Shown here: piece after piece, positions 45,612-55,883 of the stretch
Numbering within the stretch: the stretch's first letter is position 1
How the letters are laid out: every line of letters begins with the position of its first letter
Notes under the pieces: model-generated
The model's database searches: none
The model's input: the letters and a program-made list of their open reading frames with translations, nothing else
What the model was told of the DNA's origin: nothing
NCBI RefSeq assembly: GCF_023100805.1
Contig: NZ_CP095855.1
Span: 2,397,001-2,461,000, forward strand
Length of the DNA: 64,000 nt
Direction of reading: 5' to 3'
Origin: Chitinophaga filiformis
GTDB taxonomy: Bacteria > Bacteroidota > Bacteroidia > Chitinophagales > Chitinophagaceae
Position numbers and translations under genes: made by a program

Positions 45612-46940
45612 TTAGTATCTGTAGTAATCTGGTTTGAACGGACCTTCAACAGGGATGTTCAGGTAGGTTGATTGTGCAGGTGTCAGCACATCCAGTTCCA
45701 CACCGATCTTCTTCAGGTGCAGACGGGCAACTTTCTCATCCAGGTGCTTAGGCAGTACGTAAACTTTGTTTTCGTATTTGTCTGTATGCTGCCACAGTTC
45801 CAGCTGAGCCAGTACCTGGTTGGTGAAGGAGTTACTCATCACGAACGATGGGTGACCGGTAGCGCAACCCAGGTTCACCAGGCGGCCTTCAGCCAGCAGG
45901 ATAATGTCTTTACCGTCGATGGTATATTTATCTACCTGAGGTTTGATCTCAACTTTGGTATTACCGTAGTTCTTGTTCAACCAGGCAACATCAATTTCGA
46001 TATCGAAGTGACCGATGTTGGAAACGATACATTTATCCTTCATCAGTTTGAAATGTTCAGCAGTGATGATATCGCGGCAACCGGTAGTGGTTACAATGAT
46101 ATCAGCTTCTTTCACAGCATCGCTCATTTTCTTCACTTCATAACCTTCCATAGCGGCCTGCAGTGCGCAGATAGGATCGATCTCTGTAACAATTACACGG
46201 GCGCCTGCACCTCTCAGCGATTCTGCAGAACCTTTACCTACGTCACCGAAACCGGCAACAACAGCAACCTTACCGGCAATCATTACATCTGTAGCACGAC
46301 GGATAGCGTCTACACAGGATTCGCGGCAACCGTATTTGTTATCAAATTTGGATTTGGTAACAGAGTCATTGATGTTGATAGCAGGAATAGGCAAAGTACC
46401 GTGCTGCATACGCTCATACAGACGGTGAACACCGGTAGTGGTTTCTTCACTCAAACCTTTCACATGCTGGATCAGCTCAGGATATTTATCAAATACCATG
46501 TTGGTCAGGTCGCCACCATCGTCCAGGATCATGTTCAATGGACGGTCCTGGCTACCGAAGAACAGGGTTTGTTCTATACACCAGTCAAATTCCTTTTCAT
46601 TCAGACCTTTCCAGGCAAACACAGGCACACCGGCAGCAGCAATGGCAGCAGCAGCGTGATCCTGGGTAGAGAAGATGTTGCAGGAGCTCCAGCGAACTTC
46701 AGCACCCAGGTGAACCAGGGTTTCTATCAGTACGGCGGTCTGGATGGTCATGTGCAGACATCCGGCAATACGCGCGCCCTGTAAAGGCTTGGAATTGCCA
46801 TATTCTTCCCTGAGGGACATCAGACCCGGCATCTCGGCTTCTGCAAGTTCGATTTCCTTACGTCCCCACTCGGCCAGAGACATATCTTTTACCTTGTAAG
46901 CAAGGGTAAAGTCAATGTTAGAATTAGCTATTGTAGACAT
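45612..46940 (-). CDS. ahcY: Adenosylhomocysteinase
   Basis: 442 residues. Hydrolyses S-adenosylhomocysteine to adenosine and homocysteine in the methyl cycle, with bound NAD+. NAD motif [20 protein letters not shown]; substrate-site [16 protein letters not shown] and the C-terminal [19 protein letters not shown] 46938-46940. Monocistronic between two spacers. Confidence 0.97.
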   Translation of the reverse strand: MSTIANSNIDFTLAYKVKDMSLAEWGRKEIELAEAEMPGLMSLREEYGNSKPLQGARIAGCLHMTIQTAVLIETLVHLGAEVRWSSCNIFSTQDHAAAAIAAAGVPVFAWKGLNEKEFDWCIEQTLFFGSQDRPLNMILDDGGDLTNMVFDKYPELIQHVKGLSEETTTGVHRLYERMQHGTLPIPAININDSVTKSKFDNKYGCRESCVDAIRRATDVMIAGKVAVVAGFGDVGKGSAESLRGAGARVIVTEIDPICALQAAMEGYEVKKMSDAVKEADIIVTTTGCRDIITAEHFKLMKDKCIVSNIGHFDIEIDVAWLNKNYGNTKVEIKPQVDKYTIDGKDIILLAEGRLVNLGCATGHPSFVMSNSFTNQVLAQLELWQHTDKYENKVYVLPKHLDEKVARLHLKKIGVELDVLTPAQSTYLNIPVEGPFKPDYYRY

Positions 46941-46956
46941 TATTTCTTGTTTTGTG

Positions 46957-46964
46957 CAAATCTA
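46957..46964 (-). promoter_or_regulatory. Putative -7 element TAGATTTG of ahcY
   Basis: Matches TAnnTTTG on the minus strand, 16 bp upstream of the ahcY ATG. No clear -33 TTTG is seen. Confidence 0.5.
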
Positions 46965-47431
46965 CCGTTATTTTATGGGTTTAAACTATGCATTTGTTCT
47001 TTTTTTGTTTAGGCAAACAGAACAACAGCACTTTTATAAGGCGGTTAACCTCACAATGCTGCTAAAAATGTGTTATGACACCGTTTTAGCATAAGTATAA
47101 TGAATTTTTCCACTATAAATGTGAATTGCTAATTTATTGAGCACTAGTACCTCATGGTAGTTATCCACATTTGATACTGCCACATATGCACAGAATATAT
47201 AAATTTGTTTGTATAAGTATGAAAATATAAATATGTTTGTATCTTATATATATGTATTGTCTTTTATTTTATCAGATAATACCAGGTGGTTCCCAGCAAT
47301 GGGGGTGGTGAAAATTGTTTGATGCGAACTACCAAAAATCCGGCACATCACAGTGTGCAGGCTAACCATCTTTATTGAAGCAGTGACCTTTTTAAGTATT
47401 TGATGGATTATACAACTTTACACAGTTTATT
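46965..47431. other. AT-rich intergenic region upstream of the giant adhesin gene
   Basis: Shared upstream region of ahcY (-) and the 2021-residue surface protein (+). The 18-bp direct repeat ATATAAATTTGTTTGTAT at 47197-47214 recurs with one change at 47225-47242, and the first copy contains TAAATTTG, a -7-like box. No ORF or structured RNA was recognised. Confidence 0.55.
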
Positions 47432-50400
47432 ATGTTCAAGCTTCCCAATCCTATGAAACGCAGTACCATTACAGCGTTGCGTAAATTGCCGAATGCCATT
47501 TGCCGGATCGTGCTGCCATTGCTATTACTGTTGATATGCAGTGAAGTTAATGCGCAGACTGTTAAAGCTGTGATCAATCCTAGCGGTGGTACTCCTGCGT
47601 CTAATGACCTGAAGATCGAGATACTCAGTGACGGTGGAATTAAGGTCACGCGGAAAGGATTATTAGAAAGTTATATCAGAACAGACAGCTCTCAGGGTAT
47701 GAGGGCTTTTTTGGATTTTAAGAACAGCTCCTATCTGGTTCCGCCAAACCTGAAAAGTCCCGCTGTTTGTTATATTTCCCCGATATCAGGTACCGGTGAA
47801 TATTGGGATCCTTACAAAGTACATATCGTAGGTACCATCCTCGATAAATATAAGAACTATCCTACCGGGCAAACCGGTACGGTAACCATCATCGTGTCTT
47901 ACGTGAAGAACACCAACTATTTCTTCATGGACTATGTATTACACCTGCCACAGATCAGCGGCTTTACAAAGGCATTGCTGTACCAGTCAGAGCAGGTAGT
48001 AATGGGCGCCGCCGCCGGCGACGATCCGGATGCTGCCAGTACCTGCGCCTACGGTTTCATGAGCCCGGATGGTACCACCGTCGGTGTATACCGCGACGCC
48101 AGCTGCGCCCTGACTCCCGAAGCGCCCAGAAGCCATGTATACCGTTCACTGAGAAAGTTCGACTCCTGGGAGGTCTCCCTTCCGGGCCATCGCTTCTATA
48201 TAAATGATGCCGGTTATTTCCCTTATAACACCGTTGCCGGTGGTATTGACGGGAATGCCCGTTCCATGGGTATCATGAAACAGTTAGGCTCAGTGTTCCG
48301 TGATGGTTCCCTGGACCCTGATCCCATGAACTTTAAAACATATCGCCTGCTTTCGGGGTATGGAACCAGCATGACAGAGTTCGATACGATCGCGGCGATG
48401 AAAGATACCATCCCTGTTCCCGGATTTGCGGCGGTGAATATCAAATTCTCCAACGGTACCCTCTCCGGTAACGAAGGAAATACTTCGGATGGGGAACAGC
48501 CTGCACAGGGCCTTACCCTGACAGTATCGGGAGGTAAACTGAATGCACCTGCCTACGTACTGGTGAAATACGACGCGGCATACGCTTCCAACTATTCACA
48601 TCCTGCTGTTCCGGGAACTGATTTTACCCTGGGCCAGGAGGCTTTCCTTGTACCTGCGGGCGACTATACCACGCCTAAGAACGTGACCATTCCCAACCTG
48701 CATGTGATTGGAAATGACCAGTTGCAATACAGCCGTACCCTCCGCCTAAAACTGGTGAGTACCTGTACGTCCCTGTTAAGCATCTCCGGCACTTCCGAAG
48801 TGGATTATACCATCGTGGATGATGAGCCGAGAACGCTGACAATGAACATTGACAGCACTTCCCTCTTTGAAGGTAACTCCTCCAAAGCCAGGATCACCAT
48901 GCCAATTGGTATTACCTGTCCGGAAGACATCGTCATCACTTTCTCCCGCGTTGGAACATCAACCGCAGGAGATACTGACTACGTTGTTCCTGCCAACGTT
49001 GTAATACCTGCTAACCAGACAGGTACATCAATATTCACTTTCAGCGCCAAATCAGATAAAGTGCTGGAAAACACAGAGAACCTGTCCCTGAAATTCCAGG
49101 GTACTATCTTAGGTATCGGTGTTGCCAGCCAGAAAGATATACAGATCAAAGACAGTACCTTCCTGAATCCTGCCTACTCACAGATCCAGGCTGACTGTAT
49201 CTCTCCGGATGCCGCAAGGCCTATACCCGAGGGATATAGCGGTTACCTGGGCCTGCACCTGCCGCCGGGGGTAACTACAGAGGTGAACATAACCATGCAG
49301 GAGATCTACGTGGATTGGGACAACGCTACTGCGGAAGACCAGGTGGACTTTGACCTGAACTATTACTCCAATCTGGAATTCAAGATCACTCCGGGTACTA
49401 CAGTTACGAAAGTACCTTTCACCGTGTTTGCTGATAAACTGATTGAAGGCCCTACACCTGAATATTTCGACCTCGACATCGTTGCGATGGATGATGTTGG
49501 AGCCGGTCGTGTATATAATTATACCGGTCCGCAGATTACTATCAGAGACGTAGATGCCGACAGCTCCAATAAAGTGATCCTGACAGTTACGCCATCAACG
49601 ATTAAAGAAGGAGATGCCGGTGCGACTGTGACAGTATCATTACCTCCGGGTGTTACATCACTGTACGATATCCCGGTAGTTATTTCAAAAGGCCTGAGCT
49701 CAAAAGCAAGTGATGCTGACCTGGTAAGTGCATTGCCAACCAGCGTAGTGATCAAAAAAGGACTGAATTCAGTATCCTTCCCTGCTAAAGTGATCGCGAA
49801 GGCTGATAATGTACTGGAAAACGATGAAAGCCTGTGGATCGTAACACAACCAAACGGGTTCACCACAGACTCTTCACTGATCACTATCCAGGATGCTACC
49901 GGCGATGTTGCAGGTAACAAGGATATGAAGATCGAGCTGGTGACGCCTACATTAAAAGAGGGCAGTAACAGCGGTATTAAGATCAGTTTTGTAAATACAA
50001 CCATTACCGCAGAAGATCCGATCTCTATTACGTTGTCACACGATGCTTCTTCTGCAGCAGCTACTACCGATTATACTGCGCCGGCTACTATTACACTGCC
50101 TGCCGGCCTGAATACATATACCATCGCCGGTGGCTTCACCGCTGTGAGCGATAAGATCTTTGAAGCAGATGAAGCAGTGACCCTGACGGGGGTAGCTACC
50201 ACGCTGCCAGGTCTGACAGTAAGCGGTTTCAGTGGATTGATCCAGGATGCAACCGGAGATGATCCTGCAAATAAACAGATCACTGTTACATCCAGTCATC
50301 CGGAAATGGATGAAGGAGGAACCGGTTACAGCTTCACTTTCAGCCTGCCTGCCGGTTTCACTACAGAAGTGCCTATCGATATTACGCCGGCACTTGTACC

Positions 50401-53400
50401 GCCATCCACTGCCGCTGCGGATGATTATACCTTAGCTACCACACCGCTTACACTGACCAGTGGTAATAGTGTGACGACAGCGGTAACGATTGCAACAGAT
50501 GTTGTAGTAGAAGGAGATGAGAATATGGTGCTCGGTGGTACGGCTACGTCCCCTGCTATCAGCGGTCTGACAGTAGTACCGGCTACCGTGATCATTAAGG
50601 ATAAAACAAAGATATCCGGACCAAAAGTTACTACCGACAGAACAGATATTGTTGAAGGTGGCGCAGGTGCATTTATCACCATTACTTTACCATCAGGTAC
50701 AGTACCTGCCACACCATTGACCATCAACCTGACAAGGGGGCTCAGCTCCCAGGCTGTTGCCGGCTTTACCGGTCTGCCGCAAACGGTTACACTGAGCGGT
50801 AACTCAGTTACCATACCGGTACCTGTAGCAGCCAGCACAGATAACATACTGAACGATGATGAGAAACTGGTAGTGATAGTAGATACAGAAGGTTATCCGA
50901 AAGATTCAGTGACACTCAACATGATCGATGTTACCGCAGATGATCCGGCAAACCTGAAGGTTACTTTCACGCCGCAGCCGGCAAGCCAGACTGACCATGT
51001 AAAAGAAGGTGTTCAGTATACTGTGCGTGCCAGCCTGCCACCCGGAGTGACGCCATACAAACCGGTATTGTTGTCGGTATTTGCAACATCCGCTTCCCAG
51101 ACTGTTCCTGCAGATTACACCGGCTTGCCAACCAGCTTCACGCTGAATCCGGCAGTAGGCTATGCAGACTTCGTCATCACACCAACGGCAGACAAGGTGA
51201 TTGAAAGTGCGGAACTCTTACAATTCACCGGTAGTGCCACCCTGATGCCGGAATTGGTGATTGATACTTTTAATCTTTATATAGACGATGCTACCATCAG
51301 TGATCCGACTAAAGCGGCACTGCAAATATCATTCGATTCTACTGCTATCACGAAGGGCGGTGGTGCAACAAAAGTGACGATCGGTTTTGCTGATCCTGCG
51401 GTAGTAACAACGCTGCCTATCACTATTGACATTACACCAGATCCTTCTTCCACTGCCGATATCACTAATTATGTTGGTCTGCCAACAACAGTGACCATCG
51501 CAAAAGACAGCAGCAAGGTTACTTACTTCCTGAGCGTACCTAATAACTACAGACTGGAAGGAACAACTATACTGCAGTTTGCAGCCAGCGCAACAGGCTT
51601 TAACTTCTTAGCCGTACCGCCGCTGAACATCCTGGAAATAGCAGGAGCGGCGCTGACAATAGAGAAAGTAAGCGACGCTGCTGAACCAGCAACAGATGGC
51701 GCATTTATTATCAAAATGCCGGTTATTTCCACTTCAGATGTCACCGTAAGCTACAGGGCAATATATGGCAGCACGAATATCGAGCCGCTTCCTACATCGG
51801 TGATCATTCCTGCCGGTTCTCAGGAAGTGACCGTGCCTGTACGTATCAAGGATGACCAGATCCTGCAGGGCGATCAGACCTTGAGGGTGACACTGACCAA
51901 TGCTGTTGCAGATAATAATGGCCATCCGATCAATATGACAGTGGATATCACGCCTGTGTTAATCACTGTAGTAGATGATGAAAATGCAACTACCGGTCCG
52001 AAGGCGACAGCCCGCCAGATAATGATAGAAAGGATCAGCGATGCCACCCAGCCATCTACTCCGGGTTCATTCAGGATCCGCTTCAATGATTCAACACTGG
52101 TGGCATCAGACAATGTGAAGGTGATCTACAACCTTGGAGGTACCGCTACTCCTGGTACTGACTATAACATCCTGCCCGGATATGCGATCATCCCGAAAGG
52201 AGAGAGTATGGTGTATGTGCCGGTATCGCCTGCCGGTATCCATTATGCAGGACCAGATGTAACATTACAGTCTACATTGACAAGCGCTAGTTCAACACTG
52301 CCAAATGTAAACTGGACATTTGTCAGCAATCCGGCAGCCACACTGATCATCTATAACCATAACATCGATACACCTACTGTAAACCTGTTTGCGGCTACGA
52401 GCCAGATCACAGAAGGAGAGGAAGTTGAGTTTGTGGTAAGGCTGAGCAGGGCCATTACAGTAGATCTGCCTGTCACACTCGACGTTACCAATGATGTTTA
52501 CAGAACACTTACACTTTCAGGAGGTACAGTAAATGGAAAGAGCATTGAAATAACGGTACCTAAAGGGCTGCAGGAAGCACGCTTTAAAGTAAAAGTTAAC
52601 AATAATGAAGTAAGCGATGATGACGGATGGATCAAGGCAGCGGTAAGGGATTATGATCCACTCAGCGCTAAACCGCCTTACTACACAGGCCTGGCAAGTG
52701 AAGTGATCAATTCTGTAGGAGACGACGATTCATTGACACTGACCTTTACTGACAGTCGTTATGCTGTAAAGGTGGCCTTCGATACTATTGGTCAGCCACT
52801 GCCATTCAAGCTTCATCTGAACCGCACCAGCTCACGTATCGTCACTGTATACTATGAGTTCTACACACCTGCGGCAACTGAGATCCCTGCCAATACGCTG
52901 GCAGCAACACCGGTGAAAGACTATGACAATACAGTATCGCCGGTGCTGATCTTACCGGGCGAAACAGATGTTGAGATCCCGGTATTGGTGAACAGTGTGG
53001 AGAAAGATAAGATCTTCGGTATGCGTTTGTTGAGAGCAACGGTATCATCCAACCAGCATCCGCCAACCCTGGATTCTATTATTGCAGCAACTGGCCTGAT
53101 CCAGATCTGTATGGAATGTGATGTGGATGGCGATGGTGTACCTGACTACGTAGAGCGTTTTATCACAGATGGCAGATGGAAGGATGATAACAAGGGTAAC
53201 CTGCGTGTGCATCCTGCCATGTCTCCTAACAATGACGGATTGGGCAATGATGTAATGCAGATCGAAAACATTGAAAAATATCCGGAGAATGAAGTAACAG
53301 TATTTAACCGTTGGGGTGGTACTGTATTCACAACGAAGAATTATAACAACCAGACGAATAACTTTAATGGTAAGGGTAACACCGGTGGAGCTAAAGGCCA

Positions 53401-53497
53401 GGATGTTCCGGATGGTTCTTATTTCTTCATCATCCATACTACGGATACCAACGGTAATAAGAAACGTTACACCGGATTCATTGTAATAAAAAGATAG
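47432..53497 (+). CDS. Giant Calx-beta-repeat surface protein, T9SS type B cargo (SprB-like adhesin)
   Basis: 2021 residues. A signal peptide (about 20-42) ends LICSEVNAQ. Residues 43-330 form a unique beta-rich domain. From about 340 to 1890 there are about a dozen Calx-beta-like modules of roughly 110 residues, each with an EG(G/N/S)-type start (for example VKEGVQYTVRASLPPGV, IVEGGAGAFITITLPSG) and a DDE/DNVLEN-type acidic loop that would bind Ca2+. A short DVDGDGVPDYVE Ca-binding hinge near 1893 precedes the type B sorting domain (about 1925-2021; MSPNNDGLGNDVMQIENI, EVTVFNRWGGTVF, DVPDGSYFFIIH). This C-terminal family and an SprF gene directly downstream match the SprB/SprF arrangement of gliding adhesins. 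Adhesion or gliding is inference. Confidence 0.92.
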   Translation: MFKLPNPMKRSTITALRKLPNAICRIVLPLLLLLICSEVNAQTVKAVINPSGGTPASNDLKIEILSDGGIKVTRKGLLESYIRTDSSQGMRAFLDFKNSSYLVPPNLKSPAVCYISPISGTGEYWDPYKVHIVGTILDKYKNYPTGQTGTVTIIVSYVKNTNYFFMDYVLHLPQISGFTKALLYQSEQVVMGAAAGDDPDAASTCAYGFMSPDGTTVGVYRDASCALTPEAPRSHVYRSLRKFDSWEVSLPGHRFYINDAGYFPYNTVAGGIDGNARSMGIMKQLGSVFRDGSLDPDPMNFKTYRLLSGYGTSMTEFDTIAAMKDTIPVPGFAAVNIKFSNGTLSGNEGNTSDGEQPAQGLTLTVSGGKLNAPAYVLVKYDAAYASNYSHPAVPGTDFTLGQEAFLVPAGDYTTPKNVTIPNLHVIGNDQLQYSRTLRLKLVSTCTSLLSISGTSEVDYTIVDDEPRTLTMNIDSTSLFEGNSSKARITMPIGITCPEDIVITFSRVGTSTAGDTDYVVPANVVIPANQTGTSIFTFSAKSDKVLENTENLSLKFQGTILGIGVASQKDIQIKDSTFLNPAYSQIQADCISPDAARPIPEGYSGYLGLHLPPGVTTEVNITMQEIYVDWDNATAEDQVDFDLNYYSNLEFKITPGTTVTKVPFTVFADKLIEGPTPEYFDLDIVAMDDVGAGRVYNYTGPQITIRDVDADSSNKVILTVTPSTIKEGDAGATVTVSLPPGVTSLYDIPVVISKGLSSKASDADLVSALPTSVVIKKGLNSVSFPAKVIAKADNVLENDESLWIVTQPNGFTTDSSLITIQDATGDVAGNKDMKIELVTPTLKEGSNSGIKISFVNTTITAEDPISITLSHDASSAAATTDYTAPATITLPAGLNTYTIAGGFTAVSDKIFEADEAVTLTGVATTLPGLTVSGFSGLIQDATGDDPANKQITVTSSHPEMDEGGTGYSFTFSLPAGFTTEVPIDITPALVPPSTAAADDYTLATTPLTLTSGNSVTTAVTIATDVVVEGDENMVLGGTATSPAISGLTVVPATVIIKDKTKISGPKVTTDRTDIVEGGAGAFITITLPSGTVPATPLTINLTRGLSSQAVAGFTGLPQTVTLSGNSVTIPVPVAASTDNILNDDEKLVVIVDTEGYPKDSVTLNMIDVTADDPANLKVTFTPQPASQTDHVKEGVQYTVRASLPPGVTPYKPVLLSVFATSASQTVPADYTGLPTSFTLNPAVGYADFVITPTADKVIESAELLQFTGSATLMPELVIDTFNLYIDDATISDPTKAALQISFDSTAITKGGGATKVTIGFADPAVVTTLPITIDITPDPSSTADITNYVGLPTTVTIAKDSSKVTYFLSVPNNYRLEGTTILQFAASATGFNFLAVPPLNILEIAGAALTIEKVSDAAEPATDGAFIIKMPVISTSDVTVSYRAIYGSTNIEPLPTSVIIPAGSQEVTVPVRIKDDQILQGDQTLRVTLTNAVADNNGHPINMTVDITPVLITVVDDENATTGPKATARQIMIERISDATQPSTPGSFRIRFNDSTLVASDNVKVIYNLGGTATPGTDYNILPGYAIIPKGESMVYVPVSPAGIHYAGPDVTLQSTLTSASSTLPNVNWTFVSNPAATLIIYNHNIDTPTVNLFAATSQITEGEEVEFVVRLSRAITVDLPVTLDVTNDVYRTLTLSGGTVNGKSIEITVPKGLQEARFKVKVNNNEVSDDDGWIKAAVRDYDPLSAKPPYYTGLASEVINSVGDDDSLTLTFTDSRYAVKVAFDTIGQPLPFKLHLNRTSSRIVTVYYEFYTPAATEIPANTLAATPVKDYDNTVSPVLILPGETDVEIPVLVNSVEKDKIFGMRLLRATVSSNQHPPTLDSIIAATGLIQICMECDVDGDGVPDYVERFITDGRWKDDNKGNLRVHPAMSPNNDGLGNDVMQIENIEKYPENEVTVFNRWGGTVFTTKNYNNQTNNFNGKGNTGGAKGQDVPDGSYFFIIHTTDTNGNKKRYTGFIVIKR

Positions 53498-53499
53498 TG

Positions 53500-54411
53500 A
53501 TGATCGATAAAAAGAAAATCCTTTTAAATCTACTTGTAGCTGCTGCATGTTATGTACCGGCGAAGGCTCAGCAGAGTCCTATCTATTCCCAGTACATGCT
53601 GAATGGTATAGTGATCAATCCTGCTTATGCCAGCACCGATGAATCAGCCAGTTTAACAGTGGTAGGTCGTAATCAGTGGGTAGGAGTGGATGGAGCGCCT
53701 AAAACAGCTACAATGTCTTTTTATACGCCGATGAATCAGAAAGGGACCAGTATCGGGTTCACGGCTATGCGGGAATCGATCACCGTACAAACACGTACCG
53801 ACTATAACCTGCTGGCAGCACAGAAGGTTTCCCTGAACGAAACTTTGCAGCTGGCCATGGGATTGCAGGCTGGTATGTCGCAGTATAATGAAAAGAATAG
53901 TGAGCTGACCACTACCGACCCGACATTCGCTTCCAATCTGAGTTATTGGAAGACGCAGGTAGGATTTGGTTTTGCACTCTTTTCTGAGAACTTTTACCTC
54001 GGTTTATCAGCGCCCGCCTTTAAAAGTTTTGATCTCGGCAACAGCGTAAATAAAGTGAAGACCATTTCACATTATTATATGCAGGCAGCATATGCAGCGA
54101 GGGTAAATGACGATGTGCTGGTAAAACCATCCATATTGCTGAGGCAGGCAAAAGGCACTGGTTTGCAATATGACATCAACACAAGCGTGCTCCTGAAGGA
54201 AATAGTCTGGCTGGGTGCTTCCTGGCGTTCAGAGAAGACAGTGACCGGCTTGGTGCAGGTGAGAGTAGGGCCTTATTTCCAGTTTGGTTATTCCTATGAT
54301 ACGCCGATGTCATCTAACCTGAAAGGAGCGCAGACAGTATCGCATGAGCTCATGCTGAATCTGCGTTTTGGCTGGAGTAGCGATCATGAAATTCTTCCGC
54401 GGGTTTTCTAA
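53500..54411 (+). CDS. PorP/SprF-family T9SS membrane protein
   Basis: 303 residues from ATG 53500 (a GTG at 53497 overlaps the previous stop). A signal peptide (about 1-24) ends VPAKAQ. The family's start QQSPIYSQYMLNGIVINPAYA follows, then GFTAMRESITVQTRTDYNLL and barrel-like strands. SprF-type proteins are needed for export or surface display of their specific type B cargo, here almost certainly the adjacent adhesin. Ends at a strong terminator. Confidence 0.93.
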   Translation: MIDKKKILLNLLVAAACYVPAKAQQSPIYSQYMLNGIVINPAYASTDESASLTVVGRNQWVGVDGAPKTATMSFYTPMNQKGTSIGFTAMRESITVQTRTDYNLLAAQKVSLNETLQLAMGLQAGMSQYNEKNSELTTTDPTFASNLSYWKTQVGFGFALFSENFYLGLSAPAFKSFDLGNSVNKVKTISHYYMQAAYAARVNDDVLVKPSILLRQAKGTGLQYDINTSVLLKEIVWLGASWRSEKTVTGLVQVRVGPYFQFGYSYDTPMSSNLKGAQTVSHELMLNLRFGWSSDHEILPRVF

Positions 54412-54451
54412 TTCATGAGCTTATATTACCGAAAACACATACTGATTTATC

Positions 54452-54485
54452 AAATTCCCGCATTACAAATGCGGGAATTTTTTTT
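54452..54485 (+). terminator. Intrinsic terminator of the adhesin/SprF operon
   Basis: Perfect 13-bp arms AAATTCCCGCATT and AATGCGGGAATTT around ACA, then a run of T to 54485. Confidence 0.95.
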
Positions 54486-54682
54486 GCCCTCATATTCAGT
54501 TGATAATGAAGGGATAGCGGAGGTTTCCTTCTTTTTAGGAAAAAGGCCTGCGTTAAAATCCATGTTTAAACATTTACCGTAAGTATGTATAGATAGGTGA
54601 AGAGGGATAAGTAATATTTTCCGGATACACCTGAAGAATTTTAATTAGAAAAGTTGTGTCTTTTAATGGTTAACTTGGGAAA

Positions 54683-54715
54683 CAGCCTGGTATTTTTACC
54701 AGGCTGGATTTTTTT
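54683..54715 (+). terminator. Second plus-strand terminator with no gene immediately upstream
   Basis: CAGCCTGGTA and TACCAGGCTG pair perfectly around TTTT, followed by GATTTTTTT. The T-run is on the plus strand only, and no plus-strand gene lies between it and the terminator at 54452. It either backs up the SprF terminator or ends an unrecognised small RNA. Confidence 0.85.
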
Positions 54716-55208
54716 ATAGGGGTTTCCTCATCACGTAGTCTCTCATCCAGTAATCGTTACCGATATACGTGTCTTTCTCTTTCAGGATGGTAAAACCCTG
54801 TTTTTCATAAAAGAATCTCGCTTTATTATCTCTTTTTACATCCAGCTCCAGAACGGTCGCATTTGCCGCTTTAACCCGTTCTATAACGCCCTCAAGCAGG
54901 AACTTCCCCACACCTTTTCCCTGGTAGTCGCCATGCACGTATATTTTCTGCAGCTTGTAAATGCCTGGTTCATCAGTAGTGCTGTAAGAAGTAAAGCCGA
55001 TCGGCCGCTGGGCATCATACAACAGCAGGAACTGGTGTTCTTTTTCTGTCATCTGGCTCGTCAGTGAAGCTGTGCTGTAGATCAATGCTATCATATATTC
55101 CAGCTGTTCAGGTGTCATGAGGTCCTTATAGGTTGGCCTCCAGATCTCGTCTGTTAACTGCTGTATAAGTGGAATATCGCTAACGGTAGCTGTTCGTATC
55201 TGGTACAT
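54714..55208 (-). CDS. GNAT-family N-acetyltransferase
   Basis: 164 residues. Acetyl-CoA motif A is IYVHGDYQGKGVGKFLLEGV; motif B LELDVKRDNKARFFYEKQGF. The N-terminus IRTATVSDIPLIQQLTDEIW is standard for the family. The acceptor is unknown. 16 bases downstream of the DsbA-like gene, so probably cotranscribed with it. Confidence 0.9.
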   Translation of the reverse strand: MYQIRTATVSDIPLIQQLTDEIWRPTYKDLMTPEQLEYMIALIYSTASLTSQMTEKEHQFLLLYDAQRPIGFTSYSTTDEPGIYKLQKIYVHGDYQGKGVGKFLLEGVIERVKAANATVLELDVKRDNKARFFYEKQGFTILKEKDTYIGNDYWMRDYVMRKPL

Positions 55209-55224
55209 AATTACCTATGATTAT

Positions 55225-55851
55225 TTATGCCTTTCCTGTTATTTTATCTATCACTTCCAGCAGCCGGTCTATAGGCGTATAGCCTTTGGCGATCAGGAAG
55301 TATTCTTTGCCATCATCCAGGATAGCTGCAGGGAAGCCTGTTATGCCCCATTGCTCTACCTGTTTGAACTCCTGGACCGTATCATACCTGTTGTTATCTT
55401 CTTTCATTTTGTCGAGGAACTCTTCTACAGGCAGCTGATATTTTGGCAATAGATGGCGATAGGTATCATCGTCATTCAGGCTCTTGCCATCATAGTTTAA
55501 GGCCACCTGCATATCGTGTGCAAAGGACAGCGCTTTAGCCGGCAGGTATTGTTTGAACACGGTGAGCGCAATGCTGGGTTTTTCAGAATCCATGATATCA
55601 TCTGTATGCAGATATGTTTCAAGGAATGCTGGTCCAAATTTAACGCCAGTTACTGCTTCCACCTGTTTATGTGCCTGGCTGATATAGTTGTACATGGCAG
55701 ACGCAGGTCTGTGATTCGCACTGAGGAACATGCCTCCGGAAAGGACCTCTACTTCCATGTCATTCCCGAACCGCTGCAGTAATTCCTCTACAACAGGAGT
55801 AAAACCATAACACCACCCGCAAAGGGCGTCATATATATAGATCAGTTTCAT
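55225..55851 (-). CDS. DsbA-family (FrnE/YwbO-like) thioredoxin-fold protein
   Basis: 208 residues without a signal peptide. MKLIYIYDALCGWCYGF carries a CxxC-type motif Cys-Gly-Trp-Cys at about 11-14, then a DsbA-like helical insert (about 60-150) and the cis-Pro region WGITGFPAAI. Such cytoplasmic members are thought to be thiol-disulfide oxidoreductases or 2-hydroxychromene-carboxylate-isomerase relatives; the role is not known. It is 32 bases downstream of polX. Confidence 0.88.
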   Translation of the reverse strand: MKLIYIYDALCGWCYGFTPVVEELLQRFGNDMEVEVLSGGMFLSANHRPASAMYNYISQAHKQVEAVTGVKFGPAFLETYLHTDDIMDSEKPSIALTVFKQYLPAKALSFAHDMQVALNYDGKSLNDDDTYRHLLPKYQLPVEEFLDKMKEDNNRYDTVQEFKQVEQWGITGFPAAILDDGKEYFLIAKGYTPIDRLLEVIDKITGKA

Positions 55852-55883
55852 GTATGCTGTTTACGTTGGCAACTCTAAAGTCT

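Noticed and set aside
45672..46784. 370-codon plus-strand open frame
   Set aside because: Antisense to ahcY, which is unmistakable; no domain in the antisense product.
46941..47431. SAH or SAM riboswitch upstream of ahcY
   Set aside because: Only about 30 bases lie between the likely start of transcription and the ATG, and no matching conserved core was recognised.
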